Shown here piece by piece: positions 42,066 through 53,135 of a stretch of DNA of 64,000 bases (the first letter of the stretch is position 1; every line of letters begins with the position of its first letter). Below the pieces are notes generated by a model. The model did no database searches, had not been told where the DNA came from, and saw only the letters and a list, made by a program, of their open reading frames with translations. Made by a program: the position numbers and the translations under genes. This DNA is from Proteles cristata cristata. Its lineage: Eukaryota > Chordata > Mammalia > Carnivora > Hyaenidae. The DNA is taken from NCBI GenBank assembly GCA_017311185.1, contig JAESUZ010004818.1:558001-622000 (forward strand), given 5' to 3'.

Positions 42066-43137
42066 ATATGCACAGAAAAGAATCTTCAGTCCTGAGTGGG
42101 CCTCGCGTCCTGCAAGGGTGAGGTCGGGGTCCCTGCCCCCTCCTCTGCCCTCCTCCAAATGAGGTTCCATCTGGCACTGGAACACAGAGATCAGATGAGT
42201 TAACAAAGCTGAAAACCATACGGGACACCAGAAACAAAGTCTCTAGGAGGCAGCCTGGAAGTTACCCCAAAAGAGAGGAGCAGAGGTAGAGGTATTTGGC
42301 ACGTGCTGCAGAAGTTTGGGGCCAGAGAGATAAGAAATGGTGCCGGAGAATTAGGAGCAGATGGGGAAGAAGGTGATTCCAGGGAGTTTCCTAAAACAGT
42401 CCCAAGTACATGCTGCCTTTATGGTTGTGTGTTAAAGGCCAGGAGCAAATTAGACTGTCTTGGGCTAGAGGGTGCTCAGGCAGTGAGGCCCACGTTCCCT
42501 ACAAGGCAGTGGTAACAGTAGGGATTCCAGGAGACAAGAAGTTTGGTTAATTGCAAAAAACAAGCCTGGGGGAGAGGCAATAGGAGGAGACTCCTGGGGA
42601 CATGAGTCTTTCCCAAGGGAATGACCAGTGCCAGGGAGGCACCCCGGAAAGTACCAGGAACCACCAGAGCAAGCCAGCCTGGAGAAGAAGGAGACGCGGC
42701 TGTATGCAAGTTGCCCACTGTCTGTGTTCCCTTTCCCTCTTCTTGAAAACCTCCCCCTCCATGGTTTGCTTCATTCTCTAACGTGCTTTCCCACTGATAC
42801 CCTCGAATCGCCCACACCCTAGCAGTGAAGTCCTTCTTTTGGCAGGTGAGGAAACAGCAAATCAGAACAATAGAGTCACCAGTCCAGGCTCACTGGCTAG
42901 TCGGTGGCCACCCTCAGACTCAAACCCGGTAAGTCCAGACTGTGCCTTCCCTCGAGCCCGGCTGGCTGCCAGGCAGCCAGGCTACCAAGTGACAGCAGAG
43001 ACGCCAAGCCAGCCTGGGCCGACCACCAGAAGTCAGAGAAACACGTTCTACCTGTTCCTGCCTCACCAGGCGCCCAACAGCTCTTTCCTAATACTTGATT
43101 CTTTGTGCCCGGCATCAAATTGCATATCTCCCCCAAC
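42066..43137. other. Unique sequence
   Basis: No repeat or exon is recognised over about 1.1 kb. Confidence 0.4.
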
Positions 43138-43192
43138 TCACACACACACACACACACACACGCACGCACGCACACACGCATGCACGCACACA
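43138..43192. repeat. (CA)n(CGCA)n tract
   Basis: About 11 CA units continue into CGCA/TGCA units; alternation of purine and pyrimidine is unbroken over about 50 bp. Confidence 0.97.
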
Positions 43193-43424
43193 ATGCCAAG
43201 CTTCTCCCACTCTCACCATAGCCCTGTCTTGCCTATTTGATAAGCAATCTGTACCAGGGTGGTCTATATAGGTCACAGCATCATACAGCCTCCCTCCCAT
43301 ATAACCCTTCTGCGGTTTCACAGGGCTGAGTTTGGAGACCCAAAGCCTTCACCCACAGGCCTAATAAAAATGGAGAAAATGAGGACATTCACTGTTCCCT
43401 AATTCCCCTGCTCTGTGCCGTGCA

Positions 43425-43550
43425 TGTACACAGATATTAAAAAGCAAGTACTATCAGTCCTATTTTACAGATGAGGGGACTGAGGCCTGGCAAAATTCAA
43501 TAATTCATTCAATGCCCCCCTGGAAGTAGCAGAGCAAAACTTCCAACAGA
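43425..43550 (-). mobile_element. MIR fragment
   Basis: 'atcagtcctattttacagat' and 'gaggggactgaggcctggca' are antisense MIR core. Confidence 0.85.
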
Positions 43551-44814
43551 GACCTCTCTGAACCTTGAACGTGGCTTATTCCACGGTGTCAAGCTGTCTT
43601 TCAATGGGGGTGGTGTTTTCAAGCACCTGTGAGTACGCGCAGAGCAGGGGACATAAGGAGTGGTTTGCTTGCAGTGTGCAGAGGGTGAGGCTTTTAAAAC
43701 AAACATACCTTTTCATAGCCTCCACGTCAGTCCTGCAGACAGAGGCTATTTTTACCCTTATGTGCAGGACAGAGCCAACCACTACAGAAAGGACGGGGTG
43801 GGGTGGAGGGGGAGACCCAGGTGGGAAAGGAAAAGGGGAGGGGAGTCAGTCCAGTGTCAGAATTTGGGTGAAAAACTATCAATATCCTGGCAGCACCTCG
43901 CAAACATCTGTTTCCCTATTTGTTTCCGGAGGACCTCGGGGTCTAAAGCCAGCAGCCCTCCGCAATGCTATCAATGAATATTTCTCTTCTTATTCATGAA
44001 CATTCAGAGGCATGAGAATTCTGGGCTTTTCCAGGACGGCAAATACCAATTCTTATCTTCCAGGGGCTGGGGACAAAATATCCAGGATGGACAAGCCAGC
44101 CACCTCTTGCCTGGTCCACAGGCAAGGAGTGGTCCACACTCCTTGTCCACTGCCTTGGGGGGCTGGAGACCCAGGGGACAGAGCAGAGGGGGAGCCGAGA
44201 AGGCAGATACTCAGCCATGGGCTGTGAGGAGCAGACAGACAGCGCTTCCACATTCAAACTTAAAAATAGAGAAAGGAAAAAAAAAACAGTCATTTCACCC
44301 TCTGTTCTGTGATTCCCTGCTGAATAGGAGTGTGGGCTTAAGATTTAATCATGAATTCATCAGAAGGAAATAAATCATGGAGTAAATGTTTAAAGTGCAA
44401 AATTGCTGAGCTCTTGGGTTGTGATCACCCAATTTAGCATAAAAATAAAGTGTTTTCCAAGAACAGAGACAAAGGCACATTAAAAAAAATTTTTTAATGA
44501 CAGATGACATTTTTTTTAAATAACCTGATTTGCAATGCGGTACGCAGTATAAAAATATCTCGGTGTTGTAAACCTAGGCTTGGAGCTGCAGAAATTGTCA
44601 CGGAGAGGTGCAAGCTGCTTCCTCACTATTGGCCTCTTGGGCTTTCGAAACGGAATCTGGCCTCTCCCCCCCACAGTTCAATTCAGGAGACAGCACTCAC
44701 TCCAAGCGAGACACTGGGAAGGCCTTGGGGGGAGGGGAGGAGCTTGCCAGCAGTGAAGGAGGCAGATGCAGGGGAAATCAGGTCGGCTCCCCCCACCAAG
44801 TTCAAGCCTCCCTC
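43551..44814. other. Unique; conserved-looking part 44315-44600
   Basis: The first part has a 144-codon chance frame (43565-43999) and a G-rich patch at 43794-43843. The part 44315-44600 ('ttaatcatgaattcatcaga', 'ggttgtgatcacccaattta') is AT-rich, repeat-free and resembles a noncoding conserved element. An A8T6-type near-palindrome is at about 44479-44498. Confidence 0.4.
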
Positions 44815-45535
44815 CTCTCTCACTTAGATGACCCCACGAGCTCCTCACCTGACTCCCACCCTCTCCCCCAAACTCTCCATACAGAGTGGTCACGGTCAAA
44901 CACATCGTCATCACAGCGCTCACGATTAAAATCCTTCGAGGGCTCCCCTGGCCCTTGTGAAGAAAATCCGCTCACCCGGCAGAGCTCGTCCCAGGGCCCT
45001 GAGCAGTCAGAACCCCAAGTGCTCGTCTTCCTTCCCACGCTGGGCTCAGGGTTTCCAGCTTGGCCCAAGAGCACACGGCCACACCTTTGCGTGACCTCTT
45101 CCCTCCCCGCTGGCGCACTCGCCAGACCGGCTTCTTCGTTGTTTCTCAAACAGATCCAGCCCGTTCCTACCTCAGGGACGGTCTCTCTGCTCAGACCAGA
45201 GTCCACGTGGAGAGTCGCACGGCCCCCTCCTTCACTTCCTTCAGGCTCTGTGCGAACGAACGTCGCTTGTCAAAGAGGCCTCCCCTACCACCCCGTCTAA
45301 CAGGACACACCTTCCCCTAACTACCTGCCCACTACCTCCGACTTTGCTTTATCCTTCCCAGAGTGTTCACAGCTACCTGACAAAGATACCCACATCGGTT
45401 GACTGTCTTCCCGCGCTAGAATAGAGGCTTCATACGGCAGGGACGTTGCCCTGTTTTGTTCTCTGCACTGTCCTCAGCGCCTACCAGACACATCGTTGGT
45501 GCTCACGAATACTGAGAATGGATGCAACGGGCGAA
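44815..45535 (+). mobile_element. L2 ORF2-to-3' part
   Basis: 'ctctccatacagagtggtca', 'aaaatccttcgagggctccc', 'tttgcgtgacctcttccctc', 'gtcaaagaggcctcccctac' and 'ttgttctctgcactgtcctc' with 'agcgcctaccagacacatcg' fit L2. The 230-codon frame 44608-45300 crosses the element boundary and is not a gene. Confidence 0.75.
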
Positions 45536-45699
45536 TGGCATCCGGTTCTGTCCGCGGTCCCCAAACACCGTGTGCTGAGTGCCTCCTTAGCTCGGAACAC
45601 GTTCCTTTATGGGGCATGCCCTTCCTCCCACTTCTCACTAGGCTAACCCCAGCTTTTCTTTACCCCCACTTCTCTGGGACCCTCCACGTCCCTGTGCTG

Positions 45700-45895
45700 T
45701 GGACCCCGGCCTGGCGAGGGGGTCATCTCTGGCCGACTCTATTGTACCAGGACGTTAACTGTTGATGTGCTTCTCTCTCTCCCCTCGGAGACTCCGAGCT
45801 CCCCACGGGAGGAGCATATCGTTTGTTCTGTATATCTCGAGCACCAAGCAAGGGCCTGGAGGATAGTAAACCTCTATAAATGTTTGCTGAATTAG
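45700..45895 (+). mobile_element. L2 3' end
   Basis: 'ggagactccgagctccccac', 'gggaggagcatatcgtttgt' and 'aacctctataaatgtttgct' are the L2 terminus. The preceding 45590-45700 may belong to it. Confidence 0.8.
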
Positions 45896-45904
45896 CAAAT
45901 ACAT

Positions 45905-46155
45905 GATAATTACAGCTGCCATCCACTGAGCATTCAGTATTTGCCTGTCGGGACCCTAAGCACATTGCAGAGATTAGTTCGCCATCATTTTAACAACCCC
46001 AGGAGGCAGGTGCTAATATAACCCCATAGTTCAGATAGGTAGATGGAGGCACAGAGAGGTTACCTAAGTTGCCCCAAATACATACAATGTAAGTGGCTGA
46101 AATGAGGCTTGACACCAGCTCTGGATTCTGGGCTCTTAAACACTACCCCCTATTG
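45905..46155 (-). mobile_element. MIR, nearly full length
   Basis: 'ccactgagcattcagtattt', 'tttaacaaccccaggaggca', 'ggaggcacagagaggttacc' and 'attctgggctcttaaacact' follow antisense MIR order. Confidence 0.92.
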
Positions 46156-46173
46156 CCCTAGTAATGAATCAAT

Positions 46174-46398
46174 GGGGGGCCCTGGGTGGCTCAGCTGGTT
46201 AACTGCTCTACTTCTGCTCAGGTCATGATCTCATGGTTCGTGGGTTCGAGCCCCACGTCGGGCTCTGTGCTGATGGCTAGTTCAGAGCCTGGAGCCTGTT
46301 TCAGATTCTGTGTCTCCCTCTCTCTGACCCTCCCCTGCTCATGCTATCTCTCTCTCTCTCTCTCTCTCTCTCAGAAATAAATAAAACATAAAAAAAAG
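46174..46398 (+). mobile_element. SINEC, 'CAGAAATAAATAAAAC' sub-type
   Basis: The head is 'ggggggccctgggtggctca', one of the few with a changed GCGCC word. B box GGTTCGAGCCC is intact; 'gatggctagttcagagcctg' and 'cagaaataaataaaacataa' are sub-type marks. Flanking 'aatgaat' words may be a decayed target-site duplication. Confidence 0.97.
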
Positions 46399-46514
46399 AA
46401 TGAATGGGTGTCATAAATGTTGAATCTTAAATATTATCCTTTCTCTCTCTTTTCCTCTCTTCTCTCTATACTCCCTCTGTTATTCTTAGTCTCTCCTATC
46501 TTCATATTAACAGT

Positions 46515-46670
46515 TATATAGTCAGTTAACATATACTTATTGAGAACCCCCAGTGTGCCAGGCACAGTGCTGAAGGATGGAGAGAACTTCTGTAATAATC
46601 TCATCGAGCTTCCTATGAAGGAGGGAGACAGATGCTATTTAATCACATGAGTACATGGGACAGATTGTAA
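46515..46670 (-). mobile_element. L2 fragment
   Basis: 'catatacttattgagaaccc', 'agtgtgccaggcacagtgct' and 'atcgagcttcctatgaagga' are antisense L2. Confidence 0.65.
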
Positions 46671-46678
46671 TAAGGGCC

Positions 46679-46944
46679 ATTCATTCATTCATTCATCCAA
46701 TAAATGTCTATTGTTGGCTTAATATGTGCCAGGGGCCATTCTAAGTATTGGGGATAAATCCACATCTGTTGACACTCAAATAGACCAGAAAGAAAGAAGC
46801 AAACAAACATATAGTCAAGATAATCTCCAATAGAGATCCATTACATTACAGGCATAAAGAAGGGGGAAACACTAGACTGAGAAGAAAACATACAAAGCAC
46901 TAGGAAAGCACATAGCAGGGGACCTTGATCTAGATACACAATGA
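46679..46944 (-). mobile_element. L2 3' end with (CATT)n
   Basis: Five CATT units lead into 'aataaatgtctattgttggc', 'atatgtgccaggggccattc', 'taagtattggggataaatcc', then 'aacaaacatatagtcaaga'. Confidence 0.85.
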
Positions 46945-47180
46945 CAGAAACCAATACATACAAAGTGCTTACTGTGTTTCAGGTACCAAACTGTCCATAT
47001 ATCAGTCCATTTATTATTCACATCAACAAGCCTATGTAGTGAGAACTATTGTTGTTTTCATTTTACACAGGAGGCAATTGTAGGCACCGAAAGATAAATG
47101 ACTTGCTCGAGGTCGAACCACCGATAAGTAGCAAACCTACTGTATCAACCAAGGCAGTCCGGCTCTACAGTCTACACTCC
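46945..47180 (-). mobile_element. MIR, nearly full length
   Basis: 'aaagtgcttactgtgtttca', 'ttattattcacatcaacaag', 'ttcattttacacaggaggca' and 'acttgctcgaggtcgaacca' follow antisense MIR order. Confidence 0.88.
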
Positions 47181-47214
47181 TCCGTGCCAAGTTAACACTT
47201 TCTTCTACCATCTA

Positions 47215-47330
47215 GAGAGGTGGTGTTGGGATAGGGCACCAGGAGCTGTGTGACTGAGGACAGGCCACCACCTCTTTGAGCTTCAGCATTCTGGGGTGAA
47301 AAACAGGACTGCTGGACTAGATCAGAGCTG
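47215..47330 (+). mobile_element. Possible MIR fragment
   Basis: 'gagctgtgtgactgaggaca' and 'tttgagcttcagcattctgg' give a weak match. Confidence 0.45.
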
Positions 47331-47410
47331 AGAGTCTTCTGTAAGGGATGAAAGGCCCTCTGAAGTCATGTGAAGAATTTTGCACGCATGTGAATACAAC
47401 TGTGTTTCTT

Positions 47411-47616
47411 TTTTTTAATGTTTATTTTGAGAAAGAGTGTGTGTGTGAGAGCAAGGGGAGGGGGGACAGAGAGAGAGGAAGAGAGAGAATCCCAAGTAGG
47501 CTCCACACTGATAGCACAAAGCCCGACATGGGGCTAGATCCCATGAACCGTGAGATCATGACCTGAGCCAAAATCAAGAGTTGGACCCCCAACCAACTGA
47601 GCCACCCAGGTGCCCC
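47411..47616 (-). mobile_element. SINEC, reverse orientation
   Basis: It runs 'tttttaatgtttattttgag' to 'gagccacccaggtgcccc'. The flanks 'ctgtgtttctt' and 'ccacatttctt' suggest an eroded target-site duplication. Confidence 0.95.
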
Positions 47617-47632
47617 AATGACCACATTTCTT

Positions 47633-48839
47633 AGGTGCAACACCATGGTTTAAATTTTCCCTGTGGTCTATGGCCCCCTAAAAAGTGCAGGAAATCTCTC
47701 CTTCCAAAATGTAGTATTCTATGAAATATACCAAGAAACATCTCTTGGGTACTTTTGTATAGTTTATACCATACCTACTCACAGAAGAACCCAAATGTCT
47801 ATAGTGCTTTCTGTCTAGAAGTGAATCCTGTGTCGATCTTAAACAGCTGTCCACGTATCTGCCATTTGTCCTTGCTTCCTTTGATTTGCAGTCACCCCTC
47901 CTTCAATTGCAACATTCCGTACATCGAAGATCCAGATCCAGCCCTCCCCATCCCTAACGTCATTAAAGCCAAAGAAAGCTGAGCTGTACCGCTGTGATTT
48001 CATAAATATGTCCAGTAAATCCAACAGTGAAACATTTTATATAAGTTATTTGTCATACATAAGTTATTTACTTGCTCATCCAAATGCAAATAAAACAACT
48101 TCATGGTCCAAGGGCATAGTTGCATTCTATAGCTGACAACTCCTGGCTGACAGCATGGTTGTGGGGTGTGGTTTTGTCTTTATATTTTACATGTATATCA
48201 CAGAGAAAAATAAACTTGGTCATTCAATGTTCAGGCCTTAAGTCACTTAACATTATAAGCACTTTTCAATAATGCATTAACATATAAAATATATTCTTAC
48301 AGACAAACAGAGAGAATTAATATTTTATGGGCTACAACCCACAAATGTCTTTAGAAGCATTGATTGCTTCCTAAATCCATTAGGTTCTATTTTGATCTCC
48401 AATGGCTGGAGACAGTCTGCTCTGCGGTAGGAGTTATTTTGGCAGCACAATAATGTAGAGATGGCCAATGTTTTGATGACCTTCAGTTTGTGACACCGAG
48501 TGTTAAAGAAACTCTAGTAGGAAGACATGGCTCCTGTCACACCCCTGCTGTTGTCACAATTATTTATTAGCTGGTCAGGAGAGAACTGCTCTTCTGTGAT
48601 GAAATTAGATTAATCAGGCATCAGGCTCTTCCAAATAACCCACCAAAAGGTCAGGTTGGAGCTATTTTCCATCAAGGTGAAAATAATGATTATAATAGGA
48701 GCAGCTATTGTTTATGGAATGGATAATGTGTTATCCTATATAGTCATAGAGGTACCATTCACATCATAGACCAGAAGATGACAGTCAAGTGTTGTGAGGA
48801 AGGGGCATCTTTTTCTAAGTCAAACTCTCCCAAAGGCAC
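47633..48839. other. Repeat-poor AT-rich block
   Basis: No repeat family is recognised. The part 48440-48720 ('gttgtcacaattatttatta', 'gaaattagattaatcaggca') is AT-rich with homeodomain-type TAAT words and resembles a conserved noncoding element. Confidence 0.4.
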
Positions 48840-48995
48840 TCTATAAGCTAGTCCTCTTCCAACAACCTGTAAGTTAGATATCATGATCCCCATTCCGCAT
48901 TTGGAGAAATGAACTTAGGCACCCCCACAGCTGGCCAAGGTTGATGCTGAGATTCAAACTCAGTCCTCCGGGCTTCAAATCCTGTGTTGTTTCCC
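48840..48995 (-). mobile_element. MIR
   Basis: 'gttagatatcatgatcccca', 'cccccacagctggccaaggt' and 'gagattcaaactcagtcctc' follow antisense MIR order. Confidence 0.85.
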
Positions 48996-49149
48996 CTTCA
49001 CAAGCTTCAACAACATAGGAGCTGGCCAGTCGGAGGGACCAATGTAACTCTGGGAGACGAAAGGAAGATAGCGGCTGGAACAGATGGGAAAGCCTGAGCC
49101 TAGCTACAGCTAGCAAAGCCCCTCACCAGAGCCTCTGTCTGGAATATGA

Positions 49150-49460
49150 CGAGCACTTCTCTACCCCTCTGGTGAAGACAACTCCTCTCCTTCTTCTTGA
49201 CTCGCGACCTAGCAGGTTCTCCAAAGCTCTTCCTGAATTGAACCCTGGCTTGTCAGGTGTGTCTGTACCCTGAGAGGCCTCTCTTCAGAGCTGCCACAGC
49301 CCCTTTGCCCGTCCTATCAGAGAACTCAGCACACTGGCTCATGAATGTCTATTGCATCTCAAACACCCTATAAGCCTGGAGTGCTTGAGGGCAAAAACTT
49401 CATCTGTTATTTTCTCTGCCATGGTTGCTGACGATTTCTGTTGAATGAATGAATGAGTTC
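49150..49460 (+). mobile_element. L2 3' end
   Basis: 'ctataagcctggagtgcttg', 'agggcaaaaacttcatctgt' and a 'gttgaatgaatgaatgag' end are L2-like; the upstream part is degenerate. Confidence 0.65.
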
Positions 49461-50624
49461 AAATTAAATGGATTTTCATTGAACTGGCTCCCCTCTGGAC
49501 AATCCAGGACTAAATATAGAGGTACCTTATCCCTCCAGGTCACCCATCCATGCTCTGGCCATCCTTCTTGGCTCAGCCCAGATCACAGATCATGTTTGAA
49601 GCCTCCCCTCTCCCCTCAGACAGTCTGCTCCACAGGACTCTTCTATATGCTCTCAAGCAAACAGCTTTATATCTCCAAATGCATTGAGAAGTCCTTGAGA
49701 GAGAGACTATTTTCAGAATTGGAGGCACATACACACGGCTACAATACATTATGTTTAACCTTCCTAAAAAGCCCTAGCCTTTCCTCCAGGAAAGCAAATA
49801 AAATTAACGGACTCTCCAGAAACTAATCTTACACTGTAGGTTAACTAACTAGAATTTAAATAAAAACTTAAAAATAACAAGATGCAGTAATGAATACATA
49901 TTTCTGAAAATGAAAAAAGAAAACTGAGATCCGAGTTCTTAAGCAGTCAGACAGGTGACTAATCAGAAGCGGATCTGGAATTTGAATCAAGATCAGGTCT
50001 CTTGTTCTTTCCAAGACACCAGGCAACATTCTGATCAAAGTGAAATAATGGTCTCTTCCTTCTGACATTTTCTGTGGAAGCCATAGCCGTTCAGTTTCTA
50101 GTCACCAACACTTGCTCAAGAGTAGTTCCATTAATTACTCCCTGAAACGTCACTAGGTTTTATTGTCTCTTAATACCAAGACCAGAATTCCAGTTCAGAT
50201 TTAACACTCAAAGATGTCTATATGTTCTTGGTTTGTAATTCAGAGTTTAAAGATTCTCAGCCCTTCTTCCATTCATAAGCAAGCTTCATCCATCCTGACT
50301 ACTGGAATGGTCCAAGACCACACGCCACCTGATACGTAGTCCTGATTCCTCCTGGCCGAAGACCAATGGCTCTCCCTAGAAACCTACTCGGGACCGATAA
50401 TGAGATCAGAACACTGCATCTATGAGTCTGCTGTGATGTATTCCTAAGGCAAGCCCTGCTACCTCTGCAAGAGAAGCCCAAAAGTTAGGGACCTGAAATG
50501 AATGGAAGATGCAGAGAATGGCAATGAGGGTCACAATGCGACACATCATTTGCTTCTTTTCCTGTTTCACTGGCTGTTCCTTCTTTCTCCTACACTGACG
50601 CTCTTCATCTTCCTGACATTTTAA
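49461..50624. other. Unique; weak MIR words near 49925-50030
   Basis: 'cggatctggaatttgaatca' is MIR-like but isolated. No exon is recognised; a 125-codon frame at 49449-49826 has no domain. Confidence 0.4.
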
Positions 50625-51955
50625 TGGTGGGGTGAGCACCCAGAGATCAGTCCTGAGATCTCTCTTCTATCTACACTTATTCCCACTGTCATGGTCTTAA
50701 ATACCTCTTAGAGTCTGATGATTTCCAAATGTATATATCAGAACTAGACTTCTCTGAACCTCAGGCTCCTACCCAGCTGCCTACTCAATACCTCCACTTG
50801 AAGCTCCCAAGCAGAGACATCTCACCCTTAATGTGTCCAAAATTTAACCTTCCGCTTTTTCTTCTCCCCACACCTGCTTTTTCAAATGCATTCCCCGGTT
50901 CATTAAAGAACAACTCCATTTTTCCACTGGCTCAAGCCAAAAATTTCAGCCTTCCTTAACTCTTCCCTTTCTCTCACAACCCAGAACCAATCCCTCAGCA
51001 AGTATGGTTTATCATATACTCAAAACATACTCAGGGGCACCTGTGTGGCTCAGCCAGTTATGTGTCTGCCTCCTGATCTCAGCTCAGGCCGTGATCCCAC
51101 AAACCGCAAGATCGAGCCCCGCATTGGGCTCTGTCCTGACAGCATGAAGGCTGCTTGGGATTCTCTCTCTCTCCCTTTCTCTCTCTCTCAAAATAAATAA
51201 GCTTAAAAAAAGAACATATCCAGAATCAGTCCACTTCTCTACACCTCCTTGGCTAAGATCACATTTCCAGGCACCCTCACCACACATGAGGATCATTGCC
51301 ACCACCTTCTAACAGCTCTCCTTGTGCGCTCACACCCCTTCCCGCCATTGTCTACACAGCAGCTCAAGTGAATCCTTGAAAAAGTAGGCCAGATGTTGTC
51401 TTTCCTCTGCTCAAAACCCTCTGCTAGGTTTTCATTTCTCTCCATGTAAAAACCAACGTCCTTTTTATTGCCTGGAAGACCCCAAGCACCCACTGCTCTC
51501 CCCTGGCTCCTACTCGGCTCCAGTCACACCGGCTCCGTGCTCATCCTGGAGACACCAAACACACTGCCATTGCAAGGCCTTTGTGTTTGCCATTCTGTCT
51601 TGTCTAGACATCCGCGTGCCTCGCTCTGTGGCCTCAGGACTCTGCTGCAATGTGAGCCATGTCCACGAGGCCCTCCCTGACCAGCCTGGGTAACATATCA
51701 CCAGCCTTCTGTCACCATGTTTCCAGTCTTTGTGTCCAGCTTCATTTTGGTTCACAGTGCTTATAACCATCTAACTTGTTATACGTTTTATTCATTTTAA
51801 CTTGATTATTTATTATCCCTTCTCTTCACTGGAGTATAAGCTCAGAAGAACAGAACCTGTCTGTTTGTATCCCTAGTGCCTAGGACAGTGCCTGGTACAC
51901 ATTAGAAACACAGAGAGTCATTTTCCAATGAATGAATGAATGGTAGAGAGCAAAG
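50625..51955 (+). mobile_element. L2 ORF2-to-3' end, about 1.15 kb plus a SINE
   Basis: This is the most complete L2 here: 'agagtctgatgatttccaaa', 'cagaactagacttctctgaa', 'tgcctactcaatacctccac', 'gtgtccaaaatttaaccttc', then after the SINE 'ctacacagcagctcaagtga', 'aggcctttgtgtttgccatt', 'gaggccctccctgaccagcc', 'cttcactggagtataagctc' and 'gacagtgcctggtacacatt' with a GAAT end. ORF2 is broken throughout. Confidence 0.93.
51035..51210 (+). mobile_element. SINEC inside L2
   Basis: Head 'gggcacctgtgtggctcag', B-box area 'aagatcgagccccgc', CT tract and AAATAAATAAGC tail. The 13-bp target-site duplication has two mismatches (51022-51034 and 51211-51223). It is one of the shorter copies. Confidence 0.96.
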
Positions 51956-52784
51956 AGGCCCAGGAACTAACCAAAAATCTCTCCCAGCCCAGAGTAGTCC
52001 TAATAGCTTTAGAAATGGCCAACAGGCCATACTCATGCCCACTCCATGCTGTGCCTTCCTCCAGTGATGAGTAGGAAGGATCTGGCACCTTCCCTGGAGG
52101 TTGTCCTTAGATACTGGAGTATTTACCCCGAGGAATCTCCAGGATTTTTTTACAGAGTTCTTATCCAGAGTTATCTTGGCAAAGAGGTGAAAGGTTGCAG
52201 TGGTGATCTTTTGGGGGTGCTAGCACCCTACGGACACAAAGATTTAGCAAATGGGGAAGAAATAACCTCCTTTCCCCATTTCTCTGCCATTCCCTCTATG
52301 AGAAATCCCAGCCACACCAAAGCGTGGGCCAGCCCTGGGGGAACTGTCTCCAGGTGGTGCAGAGACGAATGGGAGGAAACACAGATGGAAGAGAGACCAG
52401 GTAGGGACACAGGAAGAGCTGGCTCTTTGGAATACTTTCCCATCCTCCTTAGGTGGGTTTTACCTGTGTCCACAGCTGTCCTGGACTCACTCTAGCATCC
52501 ACCCCAATTTTCATTAAATACACCCTTTGGTTAACAGGCATGGCCCCTTTTTGCCCCAGCCCCAAAACAGTGCCTCGAGGCAGGCTGGTCTCTCATACAC
52601 AGATGCAGGAATCTGTCATTTGAGAGCATTAACCTGCTACTGGGACCCATTCATGGGATGTTTACTAACGTGAAAATGGCATTCAAGAGGGGTGACCTCA
52701 CTAACTCAAGATGCTTCTCTATCACTTGGTCACTGGGCCTGCGGCTTCTCTGGGTGTTTACAGGGGCAGTCCCATATGTGGTGT
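51956..52784. other. Unique sequence
   Basis: No repeat is recognised. A 149-codon frame (52046-52495) has no domain and no splice evidence. Confidence 0.4.
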
Positions 52785-52915
52785 AATGAGCTGGCTGACT
52801 TTGGAGGCAGGAAGATCTTGTTCCAGCCTTGGCTCCACCACCGGCTTGGGGCATGTGACCCTCTCTATGCCTCAGTTTCCTCATCACATATGGAGTTGCC
52901 CATTGTACCTAGAGC
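52785..52915 (+). mobile_element. MIR fragment
   Basis: 'gccttggctccaccaccggc' and 'atgcctcagtttcctcatca' are MIR core. Confidence 0.82.
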
Positions 52916-53039
52916 TTAGGAGGGAGGAGAGAATGCACACAGTACCTGCTGTCTATCCCAGCAGCACTGAGGCAGAAGGGGGCTCTGACCATGTCTCCCC
53001 GTCTTTCCCCCAGAGGCCCAGAGGCTCTGAGGTCAGGAG

Positions 53040-53135
53040 CCCTGTCACATTCCCCTGTGTTCCCTGTTCATGCACATCATGCCTGGCACAGAGCAAGGCC
53101 ATCCACAAGGGTTTGCTGAACTACATAGAACTGAA
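53040..53135 (+). mobile_element. Possible L2 terminus
   Basis: 'catcatgcctggcacagagc' and 'aagggtttgctgaactacat' resemble an L2 end. Confidence 0.5.

Noticed and set aside
44608..45300. Longest open frame in the window (230 codons, + strand)
   Set aside because: It runs from unique DNA into an L2 relic, L2 words are read in a frame unrelated to ORF2, no domain is visible, and low-stop C-rich sequence explains its length.
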